Positions 1 through 9,855 of a DNA stretch of 64,000 bases are shown here, piece after piece. The position numbers were made by a program, and so were the translations under genes. The stretch's first letter is position 1. The number at the start of each line of letters is the position of its first letter. Below the pieces are notes generated by a model. That model saw nothing but the letters and a program-made list of their open reading frames with translations, had not been told where the DNA came from and made no database searches. The stretch is from NCBI GenBank assembly GCA_949358305.1, contig OX442314.1, positions 34,529,608 to 34,593,607 on the forward strand, read 5' to 3'. This DNA comes from Strigamia acuminata (taxonomy: Eukaryota; Arthropoda; Chilopoda; Geophilomorpha; Linotaeniidae).

Positions 1-501
1 TCATTGAGGTAAAATTCACTGACACACAATATGAGAGAAGCTTTTCTGTTTTCTTCTATTAAGATATTAAATAATAAACAAAAACAGTTTTTAATCACCA
101 AAGTTGAGATTTTTATAAAGATTATGCTTATAATTAATAATTAATAACGTAATGCTGTAACGTTTGGCTTATTAAGAGTTTAGAGCCAGGTCATGCAATT
201 ACAATTACTACTAAGCTGTAAAGTAGATTAATATTAAATAAATCATGATATATTCGGTACGTAATAGGTTTTTAATTAATATTTCAAATAATTATGGTTG
301 AAATAAACTTTGTGTGGTAAATTATTATAGATGAATTATTTTAGACGAATAAGACTATCCAAATGTAAAGTCTCGTACAGAACGTTGGTGGAATAGATAA
401 AATACGAGATAATTATTAAAATTATCTAATTATCGGAGGAAAGTCGTAAGCTGACACGTAAATTGAAATATTGAATATTGAAATTTGAAATATTGAAATT
501 G
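1..501. other. AT-rich intergenic DNA
   Basis: No open frame, RNA gene or clear repeat is seen. The stretch is rich in TAAT and AAATA words. The last 60 bases repeat the word TTGAAAT several times next to the small element that follows. Confidence 0.5.
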
Positions 502-811
502 AAATACCGTACCGCCCCGTTTAAACGCCCGGGTTCAAAAAAGCGCCGGCCCCGTTTTAGCGCCGGGCAGTCATTGGTGGTTCAGTGAATTGGCGCCGGC
601 CCCGAATAAGCGCCGGGTCCCCAAAAATCACCGATTTTTTGTAAAAAATCGGCGATTTTTGCCGAAAATTCGCCTTTTTTTGCAAAAAATTGACGAATTT
701 TCGGTTATGCGCCGGGTTCAAATTAGCGCCGGGTTTCAAATTAGCGCCGGGGAAGCGGATGGAAAAAAGGAATTAAACGCCCGGGCGTTTAAACGGGGCG
801 GTACGGTATTT
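502..811. mobile_element. 310-bp MITE with perfect 32-bp terminal inverted repeats
   Basis: Positions 502-533 are the exact reverse complement of 780-811. The outermost bases read AAATACCGTACCGCCCCG. The interior has no coding capacity but holds at least five copies of GCGCCGGG, several preceded by AAATTA or TTTTA, and a dyad built on TTTTTGCAAAAAAT and GGCGATTTTTGCC. No clear target-site duplication could be fixed, because the flanks are low-complexity A/T. The perfect arms point to recent activity or gene conversion. The superfamily is not assigned. Confidence 0.8.
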
Positions 812-1296
812 AATATTTAATATTAAACATCGTAAAGAGTGTAATACAAATATAAAAAAATGTTGTGAATTTTGGCATTTTACACTGAAGAAATAAGAAA
901 ATTGTAAATTAGGCGTATAAAAACAAATTTAAAACAAATCATGCTGACTTGAGACGTTTCGTACATGAATATCATTAACTTATCAACGAATCAGCTGTAT
1001 GTCGGCCGCCAATACGTCGCAAGAGGGCGCGCGGACGTATCACAAGCATTGGTGATATGTCCAGCGAACGTTTTTTGTAGCAGCCAATCAGAGCCGATTA
1101 TTGTAGTACTTAATCTGTGTATTTCGTTGAATAAAATCACTTGTATAGTCTTTAACCCTGACGACTCGTTGTATTGTTCCGGATCCGCGAATTCCAACCT
1201 CCTTGCAGCACGAATTGAAGGTTGTATAGAAGTTAGACGTGGTATTTTAGTACAAACGAGCATTTAACTCATTTCTTGTCGTGTTTAAGTCGTAAG
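812..1296. other. Upstream region of the capping-like gene
   Basis: AT-rich up to about 960, then of more balanced composition (960-1296). Two overlapping open stretches at 965-1267 on opposite strands look like chance products of this composition and match no family I know. The 5' UTR and promoter of the following gene probably lie here. No TATA box is convincing. Confidence 0.35.
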
Positions 1297-2082
1297 ATGT
1301 CTACTGATATTCCTCAAAGGTGGTTGCAGTGTCCAAACACAGCAACTCGTTTAGTAGGCGAACGTTTTTTTGCGTTTAAAACGCCTTTGAAATCAAATCA
1401 AGTCCCTCCTGACTATATATTCACACCTTCAATGATAGTAGCACGCAGATTTATGGTCATGCTCAGTTATGAAGCAAATTTGGGTCTGTGGATTAATTTG
1501 ACGAACACCGACAGATTTTATGACAAAGCAGAGGTTGAATCTCGGGATATATTATACGTGAGACTGCCATGTCGAAGGAACGACGACGAATGCCCGGATT
1601 TAAATGAAACGCGTAAATTTATTAATACCTGCAGTAACTTTATATCGGCACACACGTCGCAGCTTATAGGAATTCATGACACACACGGATTTAATAAAAC
1701 TGGATTCTTGATCGTTGCTTACTTGATAGAGAAGCAGGGATGGGACGTACGTTCAGCCGTTAAGGAATTTGCGCAAGCTAGACCACCTGGCATATACAGA
1801 GCGGATTATTTACTCGAACTATTTACTCGATATGGTGATCCGACTCATGTGCCAACAATAGAGCTTCCGTTTTGGTGCCAGGAATTGTTCAATGATGCAG
1901 AAAAACCGGCTCAGTGCCATGGATTTTATAACGGCGCAGGAAATTCGAGTCGTATGTCAACAATAACGTCTCCAGATTGGGGCGAAAAATTTCACATTGA
2001 TGCAGGAAATCACACATTTGACAATTCGAGAAAAAGATCTAAGCTTAGTGGAGACGATTTTTCTTTCATTTCCAAGCGTTAA
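1297..2082 (+). CDS. mRNA-capping enzyme RNA-triphosphatase-like protein, catalytic Cys replaced
   Basis: A 261-residue protein in one exon. I chose the ATG at 1297 because the frame opens just upstream only through non-ATG codons. It follows the N-terminal domain of metazoan capping enzyme from end to end: IPQRWLQCP near the start, FKTPL, FTPSM, LWINLTNTDRFYD, the phosphatase loop, then FAQARPPGIYRADYL and LFTRYGD. The loop reads HDTHGFNKTG. In active cysteine phosphatases of this family it is HCxxGxxRTG, so the nucleophilic Cys is Asp and the conserved Arg is Lys. No guanylyltransferase domain follows; the C-terminus is a short basic tail. The missing introns suggest a retrocopy or a virus-captured form that returned to a genome. 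Catalysis is unlikely; RNA 5'-end binding could persist. Transposons begin 30 bases after the stop. Confidence 0.75.
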   Translation: MSTDIPQRWLQCPNTATRLVGERFFAFKTPLKSNQVPPDYIFTPSMIVARRFMVMLSYEANLGLWINLTNTDRFYDKAEVESRDILYVRLPCRRNDDECPDLNETRKFINTCSNFISAHTSQLIGIHDTHGFNKTGFLIVAYLIEKQGWDVRSAVKEFAQARPPGIYRADYLLELFTRYGDPTHVPTIELPFWCQELFNDAEKPAQCHGFYNGAGNSSRMSTITSPDWGEKFHIDAGNHTFDNSRKRSKLSGDDFSFISKR

Positions 2083-2872
2083 AAAATGTAAAACATAAAA
2101 CAGCTATAGACTAGGGATGAGAACGGGACCAATTTTTGGGTCCCGACCCGTCCCGTGTCCCGAAATGTTCAAATTTTCCCGAAATGTGCCAATTTTTAAA
2201 TAAGCCTTCTTTTAAATTAATATATTTTGATTTTTCCACGACAATAGCAAGATCGTCACTTTCGACCATTATTTGATACGGGTGACTTCGCTGCGAAGCG
2301 CATGGTACTTGGTTGTTAGGCAATGGAGGATTTCTACGAATAATTTCGAACATGTGTGATTTTGTAAATATTATTTTACAATGCAGGTAATTTAAAAATA
2401 AATTTAATCCGATTGATTACAACTTTTTGATTTATTCTCTAATAAATTCCAGTCTAAATTATTTATTTTTTTGTAGTTTAATTAAACTTTATGGCAGAAT
2501 TTAATTTATTAAGTTCTTTTAAAGAAACAACCGATTGCTTCATGTTTGCTTGACGTTGTTTAACACGACCTTTTAATGAATCGACGGTGTTTTTCCGTGT
2601 TTTGGGCGGAGACGATCATGACAAAGTCGGCGTCGTGTCCCGCGCGTATTCCATTAACGTAATACGCAACGTAAACGTAATACAAGAACCAAGAACCATG
2701 CGCTGCACTTCGCAACAAAGTCACCCGTATCAAATAATGCGTTGCGAGTCGCGATCTTGCTATTGTCCTTGAAAAATTAAGTTATAAAAAGGCATATTTG
2801 AAATAAAATAAAATCCACCAAGTCCCGGTCTGTTCCGAATCCCGCATACAGCAAAAATTACCAGTCTCGTCC

Positions 2873-3283
2873 TGTGAAAACTGGCGTTTTACTCAAGGTT
2901 CACATTCCCTTTAATGTGTTGATTTTATTTAATATTTGTGTATTTTATTTCCTTTGATTCTACATTTAACATTTGTGTATTTTTATTTGTTTTGATGTAA
3001 TATTCAGTGTCATTAACCTTTTATTTAAAGAGGGTTAGATTATTGTCACATGACCTGGCTTCAGCTCTCCTTCTAGGAATGCAGCTGAAGCCAATTATCG
3101 GATTAGTGGTGCTCCAATAGGAGCGTTTTTGTATATATCTTTTTGAAGACAATAAAGTTTAACCCCAGTGAGTGTACAAAATTCATGGTGGAAGCAAGCT
3201 GCAGATTTATTTAAAACATACACTTAAAATTACAAAGAAGCCAGAGACTTTAGAAGACCAACTAAAAGCGATTGGAATCTACA
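2873..3283 (+). repeat. 5' LTR of the BEL/Pao element
   Basis: 411 bp. It contains a TATA-like GTATATAT near 3131 and a poly(A) signal AATAAA at 3151-3156, which places the U3-R border between them. It matches the 3' copy base for base as far as I could compare. Confidence 0.92.
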
Positions 3284-3286
3284 TTT

Positions 3287-3304
3287 TGGTGCCGAAACCC
3301 GGGA
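3287..3304 (+). other. Primer-binding site of the BEL/Pao element
   Basis: TGGTGCCGAAACCCGGGA, three bases downstream of the 5' LTR. It begins TGG, as expected for a complement to the CCA end of a tRNA. I did not identify which tRNA. Confidence 0.7.
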
Positions 3305-3328
3305 GTACCCCAAACTGCAAGTAAAAAA

Positions 3329-6300
3329 ATGCCTCCGAAATTTGAATTGAAAAGAAGGGCCTTGACCACAGCCATCCAGGCTGCAGAGACATTAATGGCC
3401 GCCATTACAACTGCCTTTGCTGGCGTGCCGGTGGTGACCAAAGACGTGCTCAGCATCTGGACAGATCAACTGGCGGGCAAAATGCTCCGCGTTACAAAAG
3501 CCAGTGATTTGGCCATGGACTTGGCAAAAAGTGACCTTGAGGTGGACGAGGTGAGCAACGCGATCGACGCCATAGAGGACCGCGCTGCATCAACTAGAGC
3601 CGCCATTATGACGTACACTGCTCGGAATTATCCAGTTCAGCCCGCTGTGCCTCAAAATTTACCGCTACCATTAAATCCAACAATTAACAATTCTATAAAA
3701 AGGAAGCCGTTGGAAGTGCCAAAATTTGACGGTAGGCGGCCAGAGGATTGGAGTGGGTTCTGGAGAACATTTAGCGTGCAGTATGGAGACGATGCACAGT
3801 TGGACAATGTGAACAAATTACTTCACCTGCGCACGTATCTGCACGGGGACGCTTTGAATGACATCAAAGCGTTGGAAATTACCGAACCAAATTACCTGGT
3901 CGCAATTGATCGCTTGAAAAGAAAATACGGCGATAAAATTTTGTTGGAGAATCGATTCATAAATAATTTGTCTGTTTTACCTGCAGTGAAGGACGAGAAA
4001 GATCAAGCTGGGCTGCAGCGTTTGCACCGCCACGTCGAAATAAACATCGAGAATTTAAGCAATATTGACGTGAATCTCGAGGAGTACCAAAGAACGCTGT
4101 TTCCCACGCTGGCCACGGCAATTCCACGCACACTGATGCGTGAGTATGATCGAGAGAACGCTGCAGAACGATCGGTCCCCCGCCTCATGAACTGGCTGCA
4201 CGATTTCGTGACGAAAGAAGCACAATACGAAATGATGGCGAACCAATCAAAACAGACTGCATCACATCAAAAATCGAATGCGACTCCCGACGCCCCGAGC
4301 TTCAAGAAGGAGAAGAAACGATTCGACAAGAGAGACAAAAGAGTCCAAGAAAGCTCCGCGTCAATGATGTCGATTGCAGTCAAGACCTGCCAATTTTGCG
4401 AATCGAAGAGCCATGATCGAAAAGTCTGCCCACTCAACGCCGAGGAACGAATGGCGAAATTAAAAGCAAAAAACGTTTGTTTTCGGTGTCTCGGACGAAC
4501 ACCGCACCCGACCAAAGAATGCCGCACATCAATGAAGTGCTTTCGATGCGAGGGACAGCACCACACATATTTGTGCACCAAGCCAAAATCGACGGCGACC
4601 AACGATTCGAATTCCGGCAGACAGATTGAAGTGACTGAAATCAAACAAAATGCAGTTGTCAGCGTAAATCGACCAGCTGTTGAATTTTTGATGATCCAGA
4701 TGGCACAATTGAGCGGAGAGAAGCTGCAAACCAAGGGCGTCTGCTACATCGATGGCGGAGCACAGCGCACATTTATCCGCGCTGACGTGGCTCAAAAACT
4801 GAAATTGAAAAAATTGGGCACGGAAAAAATAAACCTCGCCACTTTTGGTCAGCATCCCAAGATGGAAGTGAGAAACCGAGTCCAGGTGAAGATACAACCG
4901 ATCAATGGAACATCTCCAGCCATATTAATCGACGCAATTGAAACGCCACGATGCACGACCACTCCAACTGAAATTCCGACCACCCAGTTAAGCAGCAAAT
5001 TGAAGGACTTGGGAATCCAAGTGAACTGCAAACAGGCCGCCTTACATTCGAGCGAAGTAGACATTCTGCTTGGCGTGGATCATTACAATAAAATTACCAC
5101 GGGTCAATCCAAATTTATTGAAGAAAATTTGGCCGCTGTAAACACGATTCTGGGGTGGACGCTGCACGGACAAACGACGCAGGGGACGCAACTCATCGCG
5201 TCACCCACGCAAGCTAACAAAATAACAATTGTTCCGTCCACAGATGACCTGTTGCGCAATTTTTGGGAGCTCGAATCGATTGGGGTTCAGCACGAATCCA
5301 TGACCACCACGGGAGATGAAGAGATAATGAAAAAATTCAACAAAACCATCGATTGGACCGGAAGCCATTATTCTGTCCAGTTGCCGTGGACGGTGAATCC
5401 GGATGAACTCGCTGACAACTACCAAATCGCCGAGCAGAGGTTCCTTAACTTGATACGACGTTTTCGCAGGCAGCCAAATTTGTATCTTGAGTACAAAAAG
5501 GTCATCGATGAGCAGATCGCACAGAACATTGTTGAGGAGGTGCCAGTAGGTGAAGCGCCCGGCCCCATTTACTACATGCCACACAGGCCTGTGGTCAAAG
5601 AAGAGCGAGTAACGACCAAACTACGCATCGTTTTCGACGCCTCTTCACACAAAAAGGGTCAGTTGTCATTGAATGACTGTTTGTCAAAAGGAACCAATTT
5701 GCTCCCGTCCCTAATTTTTATTTTGCTGAGGTTTCGAATTTATGAGTTTGCACTAATAGCCGATATCAAAAAGGCATTTCACCAGATAGAAATTGCCATG
5801 AGGGATCGCGACGCTACTCGTTTTTTTTGGATTGATGAGCTGTGGGACGGAATTGGACGAGCAATAATCAAAATTTTACGCCAAACTCGAGTACTGTTCG
5901 GAGCCGCCCCCAGCCCATTCCTGCTGAGTGCGACCATAAAGCACCATTTGGAGAAGTTTAAGGACGAATTTCCAGAGGCCGTCGCATTCATCAGTCAATT
6001 CCTCTACATGGATGATTTAATATCTTCCCTGGACAGCGAGAAAAAAGTTGAAGAAATTTTTCGACAGGCGCGCATCATCATGGCCGCAGCGGGAATGGAG
6101 TTCGTGAAATGGCAGACAAATTCAACCAAATTGCGAAAAATAATGCGACAAGAAGTCCCATCCGACCGCGAGCTGATGAACGACGATGAAACCAAGGTTT
6201 TGGGATTGCGATGGAGTCCAAATTCAGACCAAATAGGCCTTGCTGTGGAAATTGCAGAGGACATTGGAACCAAACAAATCACCAAACGAAGGGTCATCTG

Positions 6301-8599
6301 CATAACAGCACAAATTTTCGATCCATTGGGTTTTGCGAGTCCCTTCACCATCACGGCAAAGATTTTTTTCCAAACTTTATGGCTGAGAAAATTGAAGTGG
6401 GACGAGGAATTAAACGAAGAAATGCGAGAAACTTGGACAAAATGGGCAAAACAAATCCCAAAGTTGGGGGAAATCCAACTGCCAAGATGGAACGGAGTCA
6501 AGCCACGTCAAGAAAATGAAATTCACATATTTTGCGATGCCAGCCCGAAGGCTTATGGCGCGGTGGCTTACGTGCGCCGAAGAGAAGAAAATCTAATCAT
6601 GACAAATTTTTTATTTTCTAAATCTAGAGTAGCCCCGGTAAAACAATTGACGCTGCCCAAACTGGAGTTGATGGGTGCTCTTCTAGCAGTACGCCTCAGA
6701 GACCAATTGAAGGAGGTGATGGACTGCGACCGATACCATTACTGGACCGACAGTCAGATTTGCCTGCATTGGATAACAAACACATCCAAGCGGCCACCAA
6801 CCTTCATAAACAACCGGGCGATCGAAATCAGAGAAAAGTCGCACGTGAAGGCATGGAAACACGTCGCGGGCCCGGAAAATCCAGCCGACCGACTGACAAG
6901 AGGCATTGATGCGGCGGAGCTAACAAATGACGAACTGTGGTGGAAAGGGCCAAAATGGCTAAGTGAAGAACAAGAGAACTGGCCAAATAATAAGATGGAA
7001 TTAACCATAGACCCAGACGAATTGGACAGCGAGGCTGACGAACACGAGGAGCCAAGCGGAGAAACCCACGCGAATGCAGTTCAACAAAAAAATAATCAAA
7101 ATTTTGCATTTTCAATTTCCAGGTCATATTTACGCACATGTCGAGTGTGGGCCTGGTGCTATCGTTTTGCACACAACTCAAAACAAAAAGCAGACAGCGG
7201 ACATCGTCAACAAGGGGTTTTGAAGGCAGAGGAACTCGTGACAGCAAAGCAAAAATTGATCATCGCTTCACAACGGCAACACTACGCCGCAGAAATGAAG
7301 CAACTGACCGAGGGGAAACCATTGATGGCAGCATCCAAATTAAAGCTGTTCAACCCGTTCATCGATGCAAATGGAGTAATGAGACTGAGGACCAGACTAC
7401 AAACCTCCAAAGATGAACAAACAGCAACACAACCTATCGTGTTACCACAAAAATGCGAATTGACCAAACTAATATTTTCGCATTCTCATTCCCAGGTTCT
7501 CCACTGCGGCTTGACAGCAACGCTCGCCCAATTTAGAGAATCATACTGGACACCAGCCGCAAGGAGAACCTTGAAGTCAACATTAAGTCGATGTGTCACG
7601 TGCAAGAAGGTGCAGGGAAAATTGATGCAAGAATCACCCGGATTGCTGCCATTTGACAGAATCACCCGTTGCGAGCCATTTGCGGTCACAGGAGTCGACT
7701 TCGCGGGACCCCTGTACATTAGAGGGCGCAAAACAAAGGCATATATTGCACTGTTTACTTGTGCTAACATCCGAGCGGTGCATCTCGAATTGGTGCCCTC
7801 GCTCAACACGCCTGATTTTGTCGACGCGTTCGAACGATTTGTGAGTCGCCGTGGACTACCAAAGACATTATATAGCGACAACGGGACAACTTTTTGCCGT
7901 ACCAACAAAGAATTGGCTGCATTATTGAACAATACCAAGGATGAGTCGTTCAAGAATTACCTATGCAACAAGGGGATCAATTGGAAGTTTATAGTTGAAC
8001 ATAGCCCGTGGTGGGGGGGGTTTTGGGAAAGGATGGTGAAGACAGTCAAATCCTGCTTGAAGAAAATTATTGGGACTGCATCATTAAACTTTTTTCAATT
8101 GAACACTCTCCTCACCCAAGTGGAAGCTGTGTTGAATCATCGTCCGCTAACCTACGTTTATGAGAAGCCCGATGAACCTGAGAGCTTAACTCCTGCCCAT
8201 TTCTTGACGGGAGAAAGAGTTACATTCCTGCCGGACCCTAGTTACATCAACCAAATCGAGCCGACACAAGCAGCCTTTATCCGACAATGGCGTCATCGTC
8301 AAAAAACCCTGCTTTCTTTTTGGAGTCGTTGGCAAAAAGAATACCTAACAGACTTGAAAACACAGTCTGGAAGGTCGGGACTCCTCGAATTGAAAGTAGG
8401 CGATGTTGTGTTAGTTGAAGAACAAGGCCGACCCCGGCTCCAGTGGAAGATGGGCCGTATCACTGAAGTGCGCGTTGGAAGAGATGGCAAAGTCCGATCA
8501 TGTGAGCTTGTCACTTCAGGTGGGGCTAAGTTGAGGCGTCCGATTCAGCGTTTGGTCCATTTGGAGGTTCAAAGTGAGATCGGCGCGGGGGGAGTGTGA
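3329..8599 (+). CDS. BEL/Pao Gag-Pol polyprotein
   Basis: 1756 residues from the first ATG; the frame is open through the LTR border upstream only by non-ATG codons. Domains in order: a Gag-like region typical of Pao elements (EVPKFDGRRPEDW near residue 130); three zinc knuckles starting at Cys354; an aspartic protease with YIDGGAQ (Asp475; D-G-G rather than D-T/S-G); reverse transcriptase with YMDD at about 893; RNase H (IFCDAS); an integrase H2C2 finger (HSHSQVLHCG onward); the integrase core with Asp1457 (VDFAGP), Asp1517 (SDNG) and Glu1567 (WER); and a C-terminal LKVGDVVLVEE domain. The stop codon lies 3 bases inside the 3' LTR. No break is visible, so the protein is probably functional. 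Confidence 0.95.
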   Translation: MPPKFELKRRALTTAIQAAETLMAAITTAFAGVPVVTKDVLSIWTDQLAGKMLRVTKASDLAMDLAKSDLEVDEVSNAIDAIEDRAASTRAAIMTYTARNYPVQPAVPQNLPLPLNPTINNSIKRKPLEVPKFDGRRPEDWSGFWRTFSVQYGDDAQLDNVNKLLHLRTYLHGDALNDIKALEITEPNYLVAIDRLKRKYGDKILLENRFINNLSVLPAVKDEKDQAGLQRLHRHVEINIENLSNIDVNLEEYQRTLFPTLATAIPRTLMREYDRENAAERSVPRLMNWLHDFVTKEAQYEMMANQSKQTASHQKSNATPDAPSFKKEKKRFDKRDKRVQESSASMMSIAVKTCQFCESKSHDRKVCPLNAEERMAKLKAKNVCFRCLGRTPHPTKECRTSMKCFRCEGQHHTYLCTKPKSTATNDSNSGRQIEVTEIKQNAVVSVNRPAVEFLMIQMAQLSGEKLQTKGVCYIDGGAQRTFIRADVAQKLKLKKLGTEKINLATFGQHPKMEVRNRVQVKIQPINGTSPAILIDAIETPRCTTTPTEIPTTQLSSKLKDLGIQVNCKQAALHSSEVDILLGVDHYNKITTGQSKFIEENLAAVNTILGWTLHGQTTQGTQLIASPTQANKITIVPSTDDLLRNFWELESIGVQHESMTTTGDEEIMKKFNKTIDWTGSHYSVQLPWTVNPDELADNYQIAEQRFLNLIRRFRRQPNLYLEYKKVIDEQIAQNIVEEVPVGEAPGPIYYMPHRPVVKEERVTTKLRIVFDASSHKKGQLSLNDCLSKGTNLLPSLIFILLRFRIYEFALIADIKKAFHQIEIAMRDRDATRFFWIDELWDGIGRAIIKILRQTRVLFGAAPSPFLLSATIKHHLEKFKDEFPEAVAFISQFLYMDDLISSLDSEKKVEEIFRQARIIMAAAGMEFVKWQTNSTKLRKIMRQEVPSDRELMNDDETKVLGLRWSPNSDQIGLAVEIAEDIGTKQITKRRVICITAQIFDPLGFASPFTITAKIFFQTLWLRKLKWDEELNEEMRETWTKWAKQIPKLGEIQLPRWNGVKPRQENEIHIFCDASPKAYGAVAYVRRREENLIMTNFLFSKSRVAPVKQLTLPKLELMGALLAVRLRDQLKEVMDCDRYHYWTDSQICLHWITNTSKRPPTFINNRAIEIREKSHVKAWKHVAGPENPADRLTRGIDAAELTNDELWWKGPKWLSEEQENWPNNKMELTIDPDELDSEADEHEEPSGETHANAVQQKNNQNFAFSISRSYLRTCRVWAWCYRFAHNSKQKADSGHRQQGVLKAEELVTAKQKLIIASQRQHYAAEMKQLTEGKPLMAASKLKLFNPFIDANGVMRLRTRLQTSKDEQTATQPIVLPQKCELTKLIFSHSHSQVLHCGLTATLAQFRESYWTPAARRTLKSTLSRCVTCKKVQGKLMQESPGLLPFDRITRCEPFAVTGVDFAGPLYIRGRKTKAYIALFTCANIRAVHLELVPSLNTPDFVDAFERFVSRRGLPKTLYSDNGTTFCRTNKELAALLNNTKDESFKNYLCNKGINWKFIVEHSPWWGGFWERMVKTVKSCLKKIIGTASLNFFQLNTLLTQVEAVLNHRPLTYVYEKPDEPESLTPAHFLTGERVTFLPDPSYINQIEPTQAAFIRQWRHRQKTLLSFWSRWQKEYLTDLKTQSGRSGLLELKVGDVVLVEEQGRPRLQWKMGRITEVRVGRDGKVRSCELVTSGGAKLRRPIQRLVHLEVQSEIGAGGV

Positions 8600-9005
8600 A
8601 AACTGGCGTTTTACTCAAGGTTCACATTCCCTTTAATGTGTTGATTTTATTTAATATTTGTGTATTTTATTTCCTTTGATTCTACATTTAACATTTGTGT
8701 ATTTTTATTTGTTTTGATGTAATATTCAGTGTCATTAACCTTTTATTTAAAGAGGGTTAGATTATTGTCACATGACCTGGCTTCAGCTCTCCTTCTAGGA
8801 ATGCAGCTGAAGCCAATTATCGGATTAGTGGTGCTCCAATAGGAGCGTTTTTGTATATATCTTTTTGAAGACAATAAAGTTTAACCCCAGTGAGTGTACA
8901 AAATTCATGGTGGAAGCAAGCTGCAGATTTATTTAAAACATACACTTAAAATTACAAAGAAGCCAGAGACTTTAGAAGACCAACTAAAAGCGATTGGAAT
9001 CTACA
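8595..9005 (+). repeat. 3' LTR of the BEL/Pao element
   Basis: The 411-bp partner of 2873-3283, preceded by the polypurine tract GGGGGGAG at 8587-8594 and followed by the target copy CGTCC. Confidence 0.92.
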
Positions 9006-9053
9006 CGTCCCGTCCCGAATCCCGCTGTGGGACCGGTCCCGTTCTCATCCATA

Positions 9054-9240
9054 CTACAGACATTTGTGATGATTACAAATCGGTATTTATTAATGTTCAC
9101 AATAGATGGCGCTGTTTAATAAACGCGCGTAATTCAAACTCGATAAAACTAAAAAGTTTTGATAAATCATTACTTGGAGAAGATAAATAAAATATAACTA
9201 TTTTATTTATGCATGATTAAGTATTATTACCTAAAAGTAT
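9054..9240 (+). other. Likely displaced 3' UTR of the capping-like gene
   Basis: Immediately follows the hAT end. It carries AATAAA at 9186-9191 and another near 9117. If the nested transposons are removed, these signals lie about 130 bases after the stop codon at 2082, a normal 3' UTR distance. This is inference from spacing only. Confidence 0.4.
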
Positions 9241-9338
9241 ATTGATTCTACCGAATCAATATTGAGTTTACTTACCTCGCGAAGGGGCCCCACTGGGCCC
9301 ATCTGGACATAGTCATATATTAGGTCCGGACTAGTGAC

Positions 9339-9406
9339 CCACGAATCCACCGATTCGTGTGCTGATTGGCTGTCGCCAATCTAGTATTTCTCAAGGACTA
9401 TATAAG
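9339..9406 (+). promoter_or_regulatory. CCAAT dyad and TATA box
   Basis: A perfect hairpin CACGAATC/GATTCGTG, then ATTGGC-TGTC-GCCAAT (two CCAAT boxes in opposite sense, 9365-9380), then TATATAAG at 9399-9406. This is a convincing Pol II core promoter directed rightward. No obvious protein follows, so it may drive a retroelement LTR or a noncoding RNA. Confidence 0.5.
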
Positions 9407-9855
9407 CATCAGTTTTCCACCCAGTAACCCCCCTGGCTTGATAACTGAATATGTCTATATTGTCTGTAGTTGAATTGTTGTTATCGTTTGATCTCACTTT
9501 CTCTATCGACACATCAGGCCACCTCAGCTCTCCACAATTGGTATTCATTACTATATTGTTATTGTTGTTGTAGGGTCTTTTCGGGAAGGCCAACTCCGGT
9601 AATAGACATGCGCTCGCATGAAATGGCCCCGTAACGTTAGCTTGCTGTTCTACGGGACAGTTAGAGTTCATACGGTGGCTTAATATAACGGCCATACACA
9701 GTAAGGCCTTGCTAGATGAAAGTAGGTTCCTCAGCTAACTGGCCTCAGTCCGCTGCAGGATGGCTGTTGTAAACAGTCTTCCCAGGTTCCCGACTTTCTG
9801 CGATTGGTCCTTCCGCTCGTTAAAAGTCGGTAAAGACCTAATGTACAGGTAACAC

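Larger units (their letters stand above)
2873..9005 (+). mobile_element. Complete BEL/Pao LTR retrotransposon
   Basis: A 6.1-kb element with 411-bp LTRs at 2873-3283 and 8595-9005 that I read as identical. The LTRs begin TGTG and end TACA. The 5-bp target duplication CGTCC is at 2868-2872 and 9006-9010. A primer-binding site starts 3 bases after the 5' LTR and a purine tract (8587-8594) sits against the 3' LTR. One uninterrupted gag-pol frame fills the interior. Identical LTRs plus an open frame indicate a recent insertion that may still be mobile. Confidence 0.95.
2112..9053. mobile_element. hAT-type non-autonomous transposon, split by a BEL/Pao retroelement
   Basis: The left end TAGGGATGAGAACGGGACC (from 2112) pairs with the right end (to 9053), which reads TATGGATGAGAACGGGACC on the other strand. 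The flanks CTATAGAC (2104-2111) and CTACAGAC (9054-9061) match in 7 of 8 positions, as expected for a hAT 8-bp target duplication. Without the retroelement the transposon is about 0.8 kb. Long sub-terminal arms also pair (about 2230-2330 with 2690-2780, both containing GATACGGGTGACTT in opposite sense), so the element is fold-back-like. No transposase is present. It landed just after the stop codon of the capping-like gene and separates it from its likely poly(A) signals at 9186-9191. Confidence 0.8.

Noticed and set aside
965-1267. Two overlapping ~95-residue proteins upstream of the capping-like gene
   Set aside because: Opposite strands of the same stretch; neither shows a motif, and the region is better seen as 5' flank.
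3950-8520. Many 60-165 residue frames opposite or within the BEL/Pao gene
   Set aside because: All overlap the intact Gag-Pol frame and show no family motif.
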